Shown here in pieces: positions 1 to 6,340 of a DNA stretch of 6,577 nt. This stretch comes from Verrucomicrobiales bacterium (GTDB lineage Bacteria; Verrucomicrobiota; Verrucomicrobiia; Limisphaerales; Palsa-1400). The translations under genes and the position numbers were made by a program. Location: NCBI GenBank assembly GCA_028293405.1, contig JAQGOW010000534.1:1-6577 (forward strand). The letters run 5' to 3'. The notes under the pieces are model-generated. The model was not told the origin of the DNA and ran no database searches. It saw only the letters and a list, made by a program, of their open reading frames with translations. Position 1 is the stretch's first letter. Every line of letters begins with the position of its first letter.

Positions 1-1485
1 CGGAACCTGGGAACTGTTGTAAAGTTCCTGCGCGACATTCGTGGCGTTGTAAGCGTGGAGGATGGCCGGACCGGGAGGAAAGTTGTTGGTGTAGGCGTCT
101 GTTTGGATGGTCCAGACGATTGCGTTAGATGTTCCGTTGGCGGACACGCTGGGCGTTGTGCCGTGGAATGTGGTGACGCTATTTATCGACTTTGTGGGTG
201 TGGGGTTGAACTGGCCGTTTGTAATTGTGAAGGCTTTCAAAAAATCATGCGAGCCCTGGTAATAGACGCGGCCACTCAAGTAACACGGCGATGCCAAGGT
301 TCCACCAACTGCCGTCGTAAGTTGCTGAACCACGCGATTGGTGGTCGCGCTGAAGTGTCCGAGGTTGTCGCGATCCATCAAATAAATTGTGCCCTCCTTG
401 CCGCAACCAACGGTGAGGTGAGGATTGGCGGCGCTGCCGACTGAATCAGGCAAGAGCAGGACGCCACCTGACCCAAGGTCTCGATCGCCATCGGCTAACG
501 CTTGTTGATTTGATGGACTGAAGTAGTCCGCAACCGCGAGGTGTCCAGCGGTCGTGAGTTTTAAGAAACAATCGCCATAGTCGGTGCCGTTAGTGGCATC
601 GAACGTTCCATTCGCGGTCTGGAAAAATAAGTTTGTTTGCGCGTCGACCGCGAGCCCGCAACCCGCCATCCAGATGCCGCCTTCGCCGCCGTTGGCAGTG
701 GTGTTGAAAAGGTAGTTTGTCAATTGCAAGAGGTTGGTGGAATTGTAGCCCATGACCCAGCCGTGATAAGGGTCGTTGTCGCCGATACTGCCATAACAAA
801 CGTAGAGAACTCCGCCCGCGAGTGTGAGGGCAGGGCGTTGCATCTGCAACATCGCAAGAAACTGGATGCGGCCATTTGTGCTGCCGGCTCCGGTCCCGGG
901 AACCGATGCAGTCACTAGCACCGGGCTGTAGGGTTGTTCGGTGCCGTTCGTAATATTGAGCGCGTGAATGTGATGGGAAAAATTGGTTCCATCCCAGTTA
1001 AACGTGTCTGTATAGAGCGTGCCTTTGGCGCGATCAATCACTGGCGTGCTGGTGATGCCAATTTCCGGAGTGATGTCGCCGAAGGTTCCGTAACGCGTCC
1101 AAATGTTGTTCGGTGAGGGAACTGAAGGGCCGAGATTGACGTGCCAGAAGAGCCCGTTGTTCGGCCCGGTGTTGCTGTCGGCGTCGAAGGCGTAGACAGA
1201 GTTATGTTCGGTCGCCACGAAAATGACGTTGTGCGTGCCTTGGCCCGGAATCGCCATTCCTGAAAGGTAAAGCGGTTGCGCATAGACCTGGCCGTCGACT
1301 GAATTACTGAACGAGAGTCCGAAGTTGCTACTGTTGACGTTCGATGGCGTGAGAATCGTTTCGTTTGTATTTGCGCCGGTGCGCGCAAGGTCGTTGTGAA
1401 AGGTGATGACATCTGCGTGCGCAGAGATGATCTGCGCTATCGCCCAGCCTGTCGTGAGCAGACATCTGTACTTCGGCCCCGCCAT
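1..1485 (-). CDS. Secreted PQQ-type beta-propeller protein, 3' end cut by window
   Basis: The minus-strand frame is open from an ATG at 1485 to base 1 (495 codons, no stop), so the C-terminus lies outside the window. The start is forced: an in-frame TAG sits at 1512-1510 and no other start codon lies between. No Shine-Dalgarno sequence is visible. Residues 1-24 form a signal peptide (K5, R7, hydrophobic 9-21, AHA cleavage site before D25). The mature protein opens with FHNDLARTGANTNETILTP (29-47), a signature I recall from large secreted families annotated 'pyrrolo-quinoline quinone' in Verrucomicrobiota and Acidobacteriota. Propeller-blade-like strands recur near 66-105, 147-180, 217-252, 270-310, 356-376, 399-424 and 453-490. 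They include VYAFDADSN (97-105), TPVID (147-151) and IYLMDRDNLG (367-376). I see no reason to infer real PQQ binding or dehydrogenase activity. The role is probably extracytoplasmic (surface binding, adhesion or scaffolding), but this is unknown. C-terminal add-on domains are possible. Confident on gene and fold, not on function. Confidence 0.9.
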   Translation of the reverse strand, partial: MAGPKYRCLLTTGWAIAQIISAHADVITFHNDLARTGANTNETILTPSNVNSSNFGLSFSNSVDGQVYAQPLYLSGMAIPGQGTHNVIFVATEHNSVYAFDADSNTGPNNGLFWHVNLGPSVPSPNNIWTRYGTFGDITPEIGITSTPVIDRAKGTLYTDTFNWDGTNFSHHIHALNITNGTEQPYSPVLVTASVPGTGAGSTNGRIQFLAMLQMQRPALTLAGGVLYVCYGSIGDNDPYHGWVMGYNSTNLLQLTNYLFNTTANGGEGGIWMAGCGLAVDAQTNLFFQTANGTFDATNGTDYGDCFLKLTTAGHLAVADYFSPSNQQALADGDRDLGSGGVLLLPDSVGSAANPHLTVGCGKEGTIYLMDRDNLGHFSATTNRVVQQLTTAVGGTLASPCYLSGRVYYQGSHDFLKAFTITNGQFNPTPTKSINSVTTFHGTTPSVSANGTSNAIVWTIQTDAYTNNFPPGPAILHAYNATNVAQELYNSSQVP

Positions 1486-1606
1486 TGGTGGTCGAGAATA
1501 CCAACTGAGCTAACACGCGGAATCGGACGAAAGCGGGTTGTAACGGTCGGAGACTTTACATCGGCCTGTCAGCAAAACCCCTGTCTACAACTGCCGCCGA
1601 AATCGG
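1486..1606. other. 121-bp intergenic spacer between DUF5722-like and propeller genes
   Basis: This stretch separates two minus-strand genes. No convincing promoter and no stem-loop followed by a T-run is visible, so neither termination after the DUF5722-like gene nor a new promoter for the propeller gene can be shown. The only small repeats are GACAGG occurring twice on the minus strand about 15 nt apart, and a widely spaced GTTGTA/TACAAC pair. Both are compatible with chance. Confidence 0.5.
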
Positions 1607-2926
1607 TTAGTGGAGTTTTGGGGGAATCACGTGGTTTTGTGACGTCAGGCTTTTCCAATCTTTTAAACCAATGATGGGTAAGGCGAATCGGAAAGTTTCT
1701 TTCCAATCCGGCGTGTCAGCGGTGCGGAAGCATTCGTAAATGAGTTTCCTAGGATGTTGCTCGCCACGTGCGGGAGTCATGCCACGAAGCCCAAGCATGA
1801 GCCCGCCTTCATTTGCGTTGTCAACGTGCCGGTGGAGGATGAACGCGTCGATGCCCTTAAGAGATTCGACTTTTTTGTAAGCATAACAATATGCGGCGGC
1901 TTGGATTTTCTCGCCATCAGGACCGTCGGGTGTGTGAAAGCCTTGTTCGCTGAGAATGATGCTGCGCGGTTTGCCGTAGTAACGAAGGTTTGGCTGATTC
2001 ATGAACTGCGTGAGCATCTCGAGATTTTTGAAAGTGATGCGCGGAGTGTTCGTGCTGGTGGTGGCCGATTTGTCATTCCAGAAACGCGGTTCGAACAGGT
2101 TTTCCGGATACGGGTGAAAAGCGAGATGCCAATCAAAGTCGCCGCCTTCGCGCGCGCGGCGCGCAAAATATTCGAGGAACGGACGGGCAGGGAAGCTTTG
2201 CTCTTCTGTCAGTGGCGGATAATGGATGTTCCAGTGATGTTCGAGCGAAAGGTAAACGCGCGCTGATGCCGACTGTTTGCGAACGGCGGTGTTCGCGAGA
2301 CGGACCGTGCGCAAGTAGTCGTCGGCAAATTGTTCCATCGTGACCTTGCCCATATTGTTCCACTCCCAATGCGAGTTGACTTCATTGCCAATGATGTAGC
2401 CAATCGCTCGACCAAATTGTTGATCCGTTCGAGCCCAGCGTTCCGCAATGAACTCCATGCTTGCCTGAAACCACGCCCGTCCTTCGTCGGTGACAGTGTT
2501 AAATGCAGCGAGGCCGTTCGGCGGATTTTCGATACTGTGCGGATGGTGGAGGATGCGATTGACCTGCGGATCAGGTGACGTGTAGGCGAGGACAATGATG
2601 TAAACAAGAATGCCGTGGTCGGACAGCGCTTTGATACGGCTATACATCGCCTGCAGATAATCGCGACGGAAATGGAAGAGTTTGCCGTTGAGTTCATAAC
2701 TCGGATTGTTTGTGTCACCAGCAGGGTCAATAAGGCGGGCGAGGTCAAAATTTAACGCACCGTGCTTAACCCCGAGCGCGAGCGCATCGTCGATCATGTC
2801 GACTTGCAGACCTTTTTTCGAAGCGGCCGACGGGAACGCGTCGTTGTATTTGGTGGCCGCAGTGCTGGTGAAAGTAAGAGTTAGTACGAAAGTGCAAATT
2901 AACGCGATTAGGCGACGGGCCGTCAT
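1607..2926 (-). CDS. Secreted glycoside-hydrolase-like protein, DUF5722-like
   Basis: This is a complete 439-aa gene with an ATG at 2926 and a TAA stop. Residues 1-24 form a signal peptide (RR near the N-terminus, hydrophobic 6-19, STAA cleavage region), so it is exported. The body resembles the DUF5722 family as I remember it, and its layout fits a (beta/alpha)8 clan-A glycosidase. YIIGNEVN (177-184) places N181-E182 where strand 4 carries the acid/base Asn-Glu pair. LSLEHHWN (226-233) fits strand 5, AFHPYPENLF (269-278) strand 6, and IILSEQGF (323-330) places E327 as candidate nucleophile on strand 7. AFILHRHVDN (361-370) would be strand 8. Two conserved-looking Glu residues in these contexts support a retaining hydrolase, but substrate and activity are unknown. 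The gene lies 30 bp downstream of the histidine kinase, with no visible Shine-Dalgarno. Gene certain; family assignment fairly likely; catalysis inferred. Confidence 0.88.
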   Translation of the reverse strand: MTARRLIALICTFVLTLTFTSTAATKYNDAFPSAASKKGLQVDMIDDALALGVKHGALNFDLARLIDPAGDTNNPSYELNGKLFHFRRDYLQAMYSRIKALSDHGILVYIIVLAYTSPDPQVNRILHHPHSIENPPNGLAAFNTVTDEGRAWFQASMEFIAERWARTDQQFGRAIGYIIGNEVNSHWEWNNMGKVTMEQFADDYLRTVRLANTAVRKQSASARVYLSLEHHWNIHYPPLTEEQSFPARPFLEYFARRAREGGDFDWHLAFHPYPENLFEPRFWNDKSATTSTNTPRITFKNLEMLTQFMNQPNLRYYGKPRSIILSEQGFHTPDGPDGEKIQAAAYCYAYKKVESLKGIDAFILHRHVDNANEGGLMLGLRGMTPARGEQHPRKLIYECFRTADTPDWKETFRFALPIIGLKDWKSLTSQNHVIPPKLH

Positions 2927-2956
2927 TATGCATGTTTGAAGACGACAAGGTCGGCG

Positions 2957-4111
2957 TTATTCAACCGAAGTCGGTTGCGAGTTGGGAAGTTCGATCCAAA
3001 AACGGCTACCTTTGTTGAAGTGCGATTCCACGCTAATCTTGCCCCCAAGTCGTTCAAGGCTTTTTTTGGCGATCGCCAACCCGATGCCAGTGCCGGGATA
3101 TTTCGCTAGCGAATCAAGCCGTTGGAATGGCCCGAAAATGCGTTCGTGATATTGCGGATCGATGCCGATGCCATTGTCTTCGATCGCGAGCCGAATCGAC
3201 GATGCAGAGGATTCGGCCCAGATACGAATCTCGGTTCGAATGTTATCACGCGTGAACTTCAATGCATTGGTGAGGATGCTCAGGACTATTTGTTCCAATA
3301 GCACAAAGTCGCCGGTGACGACAGGGAGTGGGGCGTCGATTTGAACAGTGGCTTTTTTCTCGTGGATCTCGGGAGCGAGAATTGCGAGCGCACGGTCGAC
3401 GACTTGCTGTAACGACGTTTGTGCGACAGCGACTTTGGTGCGCTGAATTGCCGTGTATCCCAAGAGGTCAAAAATAAGCCGGCCCATCATTTCGGCGGAG
3501 TTGCCGATGCGAGTCAGAGCTTGTTTGCCGTCCTCGCTCATGTGCTCGGCATTCTCCGCCAACGTGATTTCAGAGAAGCCCTGGATCGCGCGCAACGGAG
3601 CGCGGAGATCGTGGGCAAGGGTGTGGCAAAATGCTTCCAGCTGGCGATTGGATTCTTCGAGTTCGGCGGTGCGAAGGCTGACGCGATGTTCAAGTTGGTT
3701 GTTGAGCGTTTGAAGGGCGTGCTGTTCTTTGCGCAACCGGCCAACGAGGTAGGCGAGTATTACAGCGATGATGCTGGTGACAATGATGTGTTCCCAACCG
3801 TACGCGCCGATGGCAAGGGAATAATGTGGGCTGTTGAATAACGCGACGTTCGGCAGCAGCCCAAGGCCAACCGATACAACGCCAAAGCGCCAGCCGCCCG
3901 CATAAGCACTCGCGGCAGCGGCGATTATATAAAATGCGTCGGTTGCTTCACTGGCGAAGGTCCCAAGTGACAAGTCCAATCCAAATGCAATACACGTTGC
4001 CAGCACCGTGATATAGAATGGCGACAGCTTCAGTGCCAACCGCCGGTTCGTCACCAGGTGTTTTGATCCGTGAAACCAAGCCAGCGGCTTTGCTGTGTGC
4101 GACGCAGCCAT
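2957..4111 (-). CDS. Orphan membrane sensor histidine kinase, DUF4118-like 4-TM sensor
   Basis: The protein is 384 aa from the ATG at 4111. Four hydrophobic segments (about 31-51, 59-72, 76-94 and 106-125) resemble a DUF4118/KdpD-like membrane domain. A charged, coiled-coil-like linker follows (126-161), then HisKA with phospho-acceptor H167 in CHTLAHDLRAPLRAI, then HATPase_c with N-box N282 (LTNALKF), G1 box DNGIGI (312-317), F-box IFGPFQRL (325-332) and G2 box GTGIGLAI (340-347). All boxes are intact, so it should autophosphorylate and pass phosphate to a response regulator. None is encoded here, and there is no PAS or HAMP domain. The signal is unknown. The frame stays open to a GTG at 4183 (408 aa). 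I prefer 4111 because the 24 extra codons have low third-position GC (about 38% against about 68% just after the ATG), contain AGA, AGA and TTA codons, and overlap an inverted repeat. Neither start has a well-spaced Shine-Dalgarno. Confidence 0.9.
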   Translation of the reverse strand: MAASHTAKPLAWFHGSKHLVTNRRLALKLSPFYITVLATCIAFGLDLSLGTFASEATDAFYIIAAAASAYAGGWRFGVVSVGLGLLPNVALFNSPHYSLAIGAYGWEHIIVTSIIAVILAYLVGRLRKEQHALQTLNNQLEHRVSLRTAELEESNRQLEAFCHTLAHDLRAPLRAIQGFSEITLAENAEHMSEDGKQALTRIGNSAEMMGRLIFDLLGYTAIQRTKVAVAQTSLQQVVDRALAILAPEIHEKKATVQIDAPLPVVTGDFVLLEQIVLSILTNALKFTRDNIRTEIRIWAESSASSIRLAIEDNGIGIDPQYHERIFGPFQRLDSLAKYPGTGIGLAIAKKSLERLGGKISVESHFNKGSRFWIELPNSQPTSVE

Positions 4112-4125
4112 AGATGGTAATCTAG

Positions 4126-4153
4126 TTCCCTCTTTGTTCCGCACCAGAGGGAA
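4126..4153. repeat. 8-bp-arm perfect inverted repeat upstream of kinase ATG
   Basis: TTCCCTCT (4126-4133) and AGAGGGAA (4146-4153) are exact reverse complements around a 12-nt loop. The repeat lies 15 bp before the preferred kinase ATG at 4111. A second small stem, TAGAT (4111-4115) with ATCTA (4120-4124) and a 4-nt loop, touches that ATG. In the minus-strand RNA the first stem would bury a GAGGGA purine run. It could be a protein operator or a 5'-leader stem; chance is not excluded. Confidence 0.4.
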
Positions 4154-4257
4154 TCTTTTTGCACAACATTGGATGCTTTCCACACCGCCTGTATTCAGCG
4201 CCTTCGCGGTGACCTGATAATTCGTGCAATTCGAGCTTCGCTGGCGTAAATAGTCAT

Positions 4258-4275
4258 TTCCGCATTTTTGCGGAA
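4258..4275 (+). promoter_or_regulatory. Hairpin directly before the cimA start codon
   Basis: TTCCGCA (4258-4264), loop TTTT (4265-4268) and TGCGGAA (4269-4275) form a perfect 7-bp stem ending 3 nt before the ATG at 4279. The only Shine-Dalgarno-like bases for cimA (GCGGA, 4271-4275 with flank) lie inside the right arm and would be paired. It may limit or tune translation initiation. It is not a terminator: no T-run follows, and the gene begins at once. Confidence 0.45.
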
Positions 4276-4278
4276 TTT

Positions 4279-5841
4279 ATGAGACCTGAGGTGGAAATAT
4301 ACGACACGACCCTGCGCGATGGCAGTCAGGGCGAAGGCATTAACTTTTCGGTCGCAGACAAGCTGCGAATTGCCGAAAGACTCGACGCTTTTGGTGTGCA
4401 TTATATTGAAGGCGGTTGGCCCGGTTCCAATCCGAAGGACATCGAATTTTTTGCGGAAGCGAAGAGGAAGAAGTTCAAAAACGCGAAGTTGGCGGCGTTT
4501 GGATCAACGCGGCGCAAAGGTGTGCGCGTTGAGGACGATGAACAGGTGCAGTTGTTGCTCGACGCCGCAACTCCTGTTGTGACGATTTATGGCAAGACTT
4601 CCATGCTCCACGTGAAGGAAGTTTTGCGCACGACGCCAGCGGAGAATCTAGCGATGATCGCCGATACCGTGCGGCATTTAAAGTCCCACGGAAAATTTGT
4701 CGTTTACGACGCGGAACACGCGTTCGATGGCTACAAGCTCGACGCGAAGTACGCAATCGCGACCTGGAAAGCGGCTGAGGACGCCGGCGCGGATATCATC
4801 GTTTTGTGTGACACAAACGGTGGTTCGTTGCCGGCTGAAGTCGCCGCAATCACGAAAGTTGCGCAGCAGAATTTAAAGAAGCCGATCGGCATGCATACGC
4901 ACGATGATTCTGGTCTCGGCGTGGCAAACGCGTTGGCGGGTTTGGAAGTTGGCGCGACGCATGTGCAAGGGACGATCAACGGTTACGGCGAGCGCACCGG
5001 CAATTGTAATTTGACGAGCGTAATCCCGAACGTGGCAATCAAGATGAAGAAATCTTGTGTGCCGGAACGCTCGTTGCGCCAGTTGAAGGAGTTGTCACAG
5101 TTCGTGGATGAGATCGCAAATTTGCGCCCCAGTCCGCGCCAGCCATGGGTTGGTTCGGCTGCGTTTTCACACAAAGGCGGCACGCACGTCAACGCGGTGC
5201 AGAAGTTGGTGAGCAGTTACGAACACATCGACCCGTCGCTCGTGGGAAATAGTCGCACGGTCTTGATCAGCGATCTTGCCGGTCGCAGCAACATCGTAAT
5301 GAAGGCGCAGGAGCTCGGTATCAAGCTGAGCAACGACACGCCGGAGTTGAAGGCGATTTTGAATCGCATCAAGCAACTGGAGCATGAAGGTTACGAATTT
5401 GAAGCTGCTGCGGGCTCGCTTGCTGTTTTGATCCGTAAAGCGCTTCAACATTCGCGACTGCCCTTCAAGGTGCACGGCTATCACGTTTCTATGCGCGGCG
5501 AGGGCGGCAAATCGGTTTGCGAAGCAACGATCAAAGTGCAAGTCGACGGCAAGCAAGCGCACACGGTCGCGGAAGGGGACGGTCCCGTGAACGCACTGGA
5601 CAAGGCGCTCCGTGAAGCGTTGGCGGAATTTTATCCGCAAGTGAAGAAGATCAAGCTGACGGATTATAAGGTGCGTATTCTCGACTCCGGCACAGGCACG
5701 GCTGCGAAGACTCGAGTGTTGATCGAGTCGAGCGATGGCAAAGACGAGTGGGGCACGGTCGGCGTGGATGACAATATCATCGAGGCAAGCCTTCAGGCAC
5801 TGGTCGATAGCATGGAATATAGGCTGATGAAAAAGGGTTGA
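4279..5841 (+). CDS. cimA: (R)-citramalate synthase
   Basis: This 520-aa protein condenses pyruvate with acetyl-CoA to (R)-citramalate, the first step of the threonine-independent pathway to 2-oxobutyrate and isoleucine; it is cytosolic. The N-terminal DRE-TIM barrel (about 1-290) opens with DTTLRDGSQGEGI (9-21), carrying the R13-D14 catalytic pair. YIEGGWPGSNPKD (42-54) is typical of the CimA group rather than of LeuA. The metal-binding HTHDD (206-210; H206, H208), NGYGERTGN (234-242) and SHKGGTHVNAV (297-307) follow. Residues from about 390 to 515 fit the LeuA-type C-terminal regulatory domain, usually the site of feedback by isoleucine. Length is normal for the family and all motifs are intact. 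The ATG at 4279 is right because the barrel motif begins at residue 7 and the next in-frame Met is about residue 109. No other isoleucine gene is in view. Homocitrate or isopropylmalate synthase is possible but less likely. Confidence 0.95.
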   Translation: MRPEVEIYDTTLRDGSQGEGINFSVADKLRIAERLDAFGVHYIEGGWPGSNPKDIEFFAEAKRKKFKNAKLAAFGSTRRKGVRVEDDEQVQLLLDAATPVVTIYGKTSMLHVKEVLRTTPAENLAMIADTVRHLKSHGKFVVYDAEHAFDGYKLDAKYAIATWKAAEDAGADIIVLCDTNGGSLPAEVAAITKVAQQNLKKPIGMHTHDDSGLGVANALAGLEVGATHVQGTINGYGERTGNCNLTSVIPNVAIKMKKSCVPERSLRQLKELSQFVDEIANLRPSPRQPWVGSAAFSHKGGTHVNAVQKLVSSYEHIDPSLVGNSRTVLISDLAGRSNIVMKAQELGIKLSNDTPELKAILNRIKQLEHEGYEFEAAAGSLAVLIRKALQHSRLPFKVHGYHVSMRGEGGKSVCEATIKVQVDGKQAHTVAEGDGPVNALDKALREALAEFYPQVKKIKLTDYKVRILDSGTGTAAKTRVLIESSDGKDEWGTVGVDDNIIEASLQALVDSMEYRLMKKG

Positions 5842-5874
5842 CAGACGTCGTGATGTATATACATTGGGATGTAT
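5838..5874 (+). promoter_or_regulatory. Candidate antitoxin promoter with palindromic operator
   Basis: A perfect -35 TTGACA (5838-5843) overlaps the cimA stop codon. With a 16-bp spacer it faces a moderate -10 TACATT (5860-5865, 4 of 6). Over the -10 lies a perfect 12-bp palindrome, ATGTATATACAT (5853-5864), and a third ATGTAT half-site follows at 5869-5874. Repeated short half-sites over the promoter are how ribbon-helix-helix antitoxins commonly repress their own operon, so this probably serves the next two genes. Transcription would start near 5872. Inferred from sequence only. Confidence 0.5.
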
Positions 5875-5973
5875 GAAGCCGAAGAGGCAGTCAACCGAGC
5901 GGAAATATCCTCCGCACAAATCAGAAGCGCTGATAATCCAGGATGCGCTGCCGGTTCGACCTGAAATCACGGT

Positions 5974-5989
5974 GGAGGGCAGCCCAATG
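5974..5989 (+). promoter_or_regulatory. Strong ribosome binding site that sets the antitoxin start
   Basis: GGAGG (5974-5978) lies 8 nt before the ATG at 5987. It is the best-formed Shine-Dalgarno in the window and favours this ATG over the in-frame ATG at 5873, which has only a weak GGGA 3 nt upstream. Confidence 0.65.
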
Positions 5990-6340
5990 ATCAGAACGCA
6001 AATTTACCTGAGCAGGACGGAACATGAGTTCGTCCAGACGGAAGCCTCGCGCCTTGGCAAGCCAATGGCCGCCGTGATTCGTGATTTCATCGACGAAAAG
6101 ATGGAGCTTCCGGACGACGTGTGGACCAACAACCCGATGCTCAAGCCGATTCCGCATGATTCAACTTTTGCCGGTCATGAGGACGGCGCGATCAACCACG
6201 ATCATTACATTTACGGGACGCCAAAGCGTTATATGAAACGCGGTGGTGAGTGGGTCGAAACTCCGCCGTTACCGGACGACTATTATCAAAATGCAGCCAG
6301 TCGCGCGGCTTATGACGAAATGGTGAACAAGGAAGAATGA
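5987..6340 (+). CDS. Ribbon-helix-helix antitoxin (VapB/CopG-like)
   Basis: The protein is 117 aa from the ATG at 5987. Residues 1-39 form a ribbon-helix-helix DNA-binding domain: the strand RTQIYLS (3-9), helix A about 10-22, the turn RLGKP (22-26) and helix B about 27-38. Such proteins dimerise through the strand, bind short operator repeats and repress their own operon. The C-terminal half (40-117) is acidic and probably loosely folded; it includes HDHYIYG (71-77), like the short motif that antitoxins of this kind use to contact the toxin. The PIN toxin overlaps by 4 nt (ATGA), indicating translational coupling. The same frame is open upstream to an ATG at 5873, giving a 155-aa form. Those 38 extra codons have coding-like third positions (about 63% GC), so a longer form cannot be excluded. 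The start was chosen from the GGAGG site and because the domain begins exactly there. Confidence 0.85.
   Translation: MIRTQIYLSRTEHEFVQTEASRLGKPMAAVIRDFIDEKMELPDDVWTNNPMLKPIPHDSTFAGHEDGAINHDHYIYGTPKRYMKRGGEWVETPPLPDDYYQNAASRAAYDEMVNKEE

Larger units (their letters stand above)
4112..4278. promoter_or_regulatory. Divergent intergenic region between kinase and cimA
   Basis: This 167-bp stretch must hold the promoters of both the leftward kinase gene and the rightward cimA. The only promoter-like match I see for cimA is GATAAT at 4216-4221 (5 of 6 to the sigma70 -10) with a poor -35 TTCAGC at 4194-4199 (16-bp spacer). I find no good match for the kinase. A 9-bp tandem repeat (AATTCGTGC then AATTCGAGC, 4219-4236) begins within that -10 candidate and could be an operator. 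The hairpins are listed separately. Confidence 0.4.

Noticed and set aside
55..444. Plus-strand frame over the left end
   Set aside because: The minus-strand propeller frame is open over the whole region and matches a known family; this is its shadow.
1038..1412. 124-codon minus-strand frame within the propeller gene
   Set aside because: It is an alternative frame of the same DNA, with low-complexity Ser/Thr/Arg translation.
1754..2266. 170-codon plus-strand frame opposite the DUF5722-like gene
   Set aside because: The minus-strand gene has a signal peptide and coherent motifs across this span; the plus-strand translation has none.
2209..2748. 179-codon minus-strand frame inside the DUF5722-like gene
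   Set aside because: It is a shifted frame of the same strand, rich in Ser/Thr/Arg, with no recognisable domain.
3419..3841. 140-codon plus-strand frame opposite the kinase
   Set aside because: It lies antisense to the HisKA and linker region, whose motifs are intact.
4112..4183. GTG-initiated 24-residue extension of the kinase
   Set aside because: Third-position GC drops sharply, poorly fitting codons appear, and an inverted repeat lies inside it; kept only as an alternative start.
5844..5849. GACGTC palindrome resembling a MetJ-type half box
   Set aside because: A single 6-bp match is too short, and no methionine gene or tandem box is present.
5167..5970. 267-codon open frame on the minus strand, antisense to cimA
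   Set aside because: It overlaps a certain gene with intact catalytic motifs and its translation shows no domain; it is a by-product of cimA codon bias.
5842..5986. Rho-independent terminator after cimA
   Set aside because: I looked for a stem-loop followed by a T-run and found none; the only symmetric element is the AT-rich palindrome, better explained as an operator.
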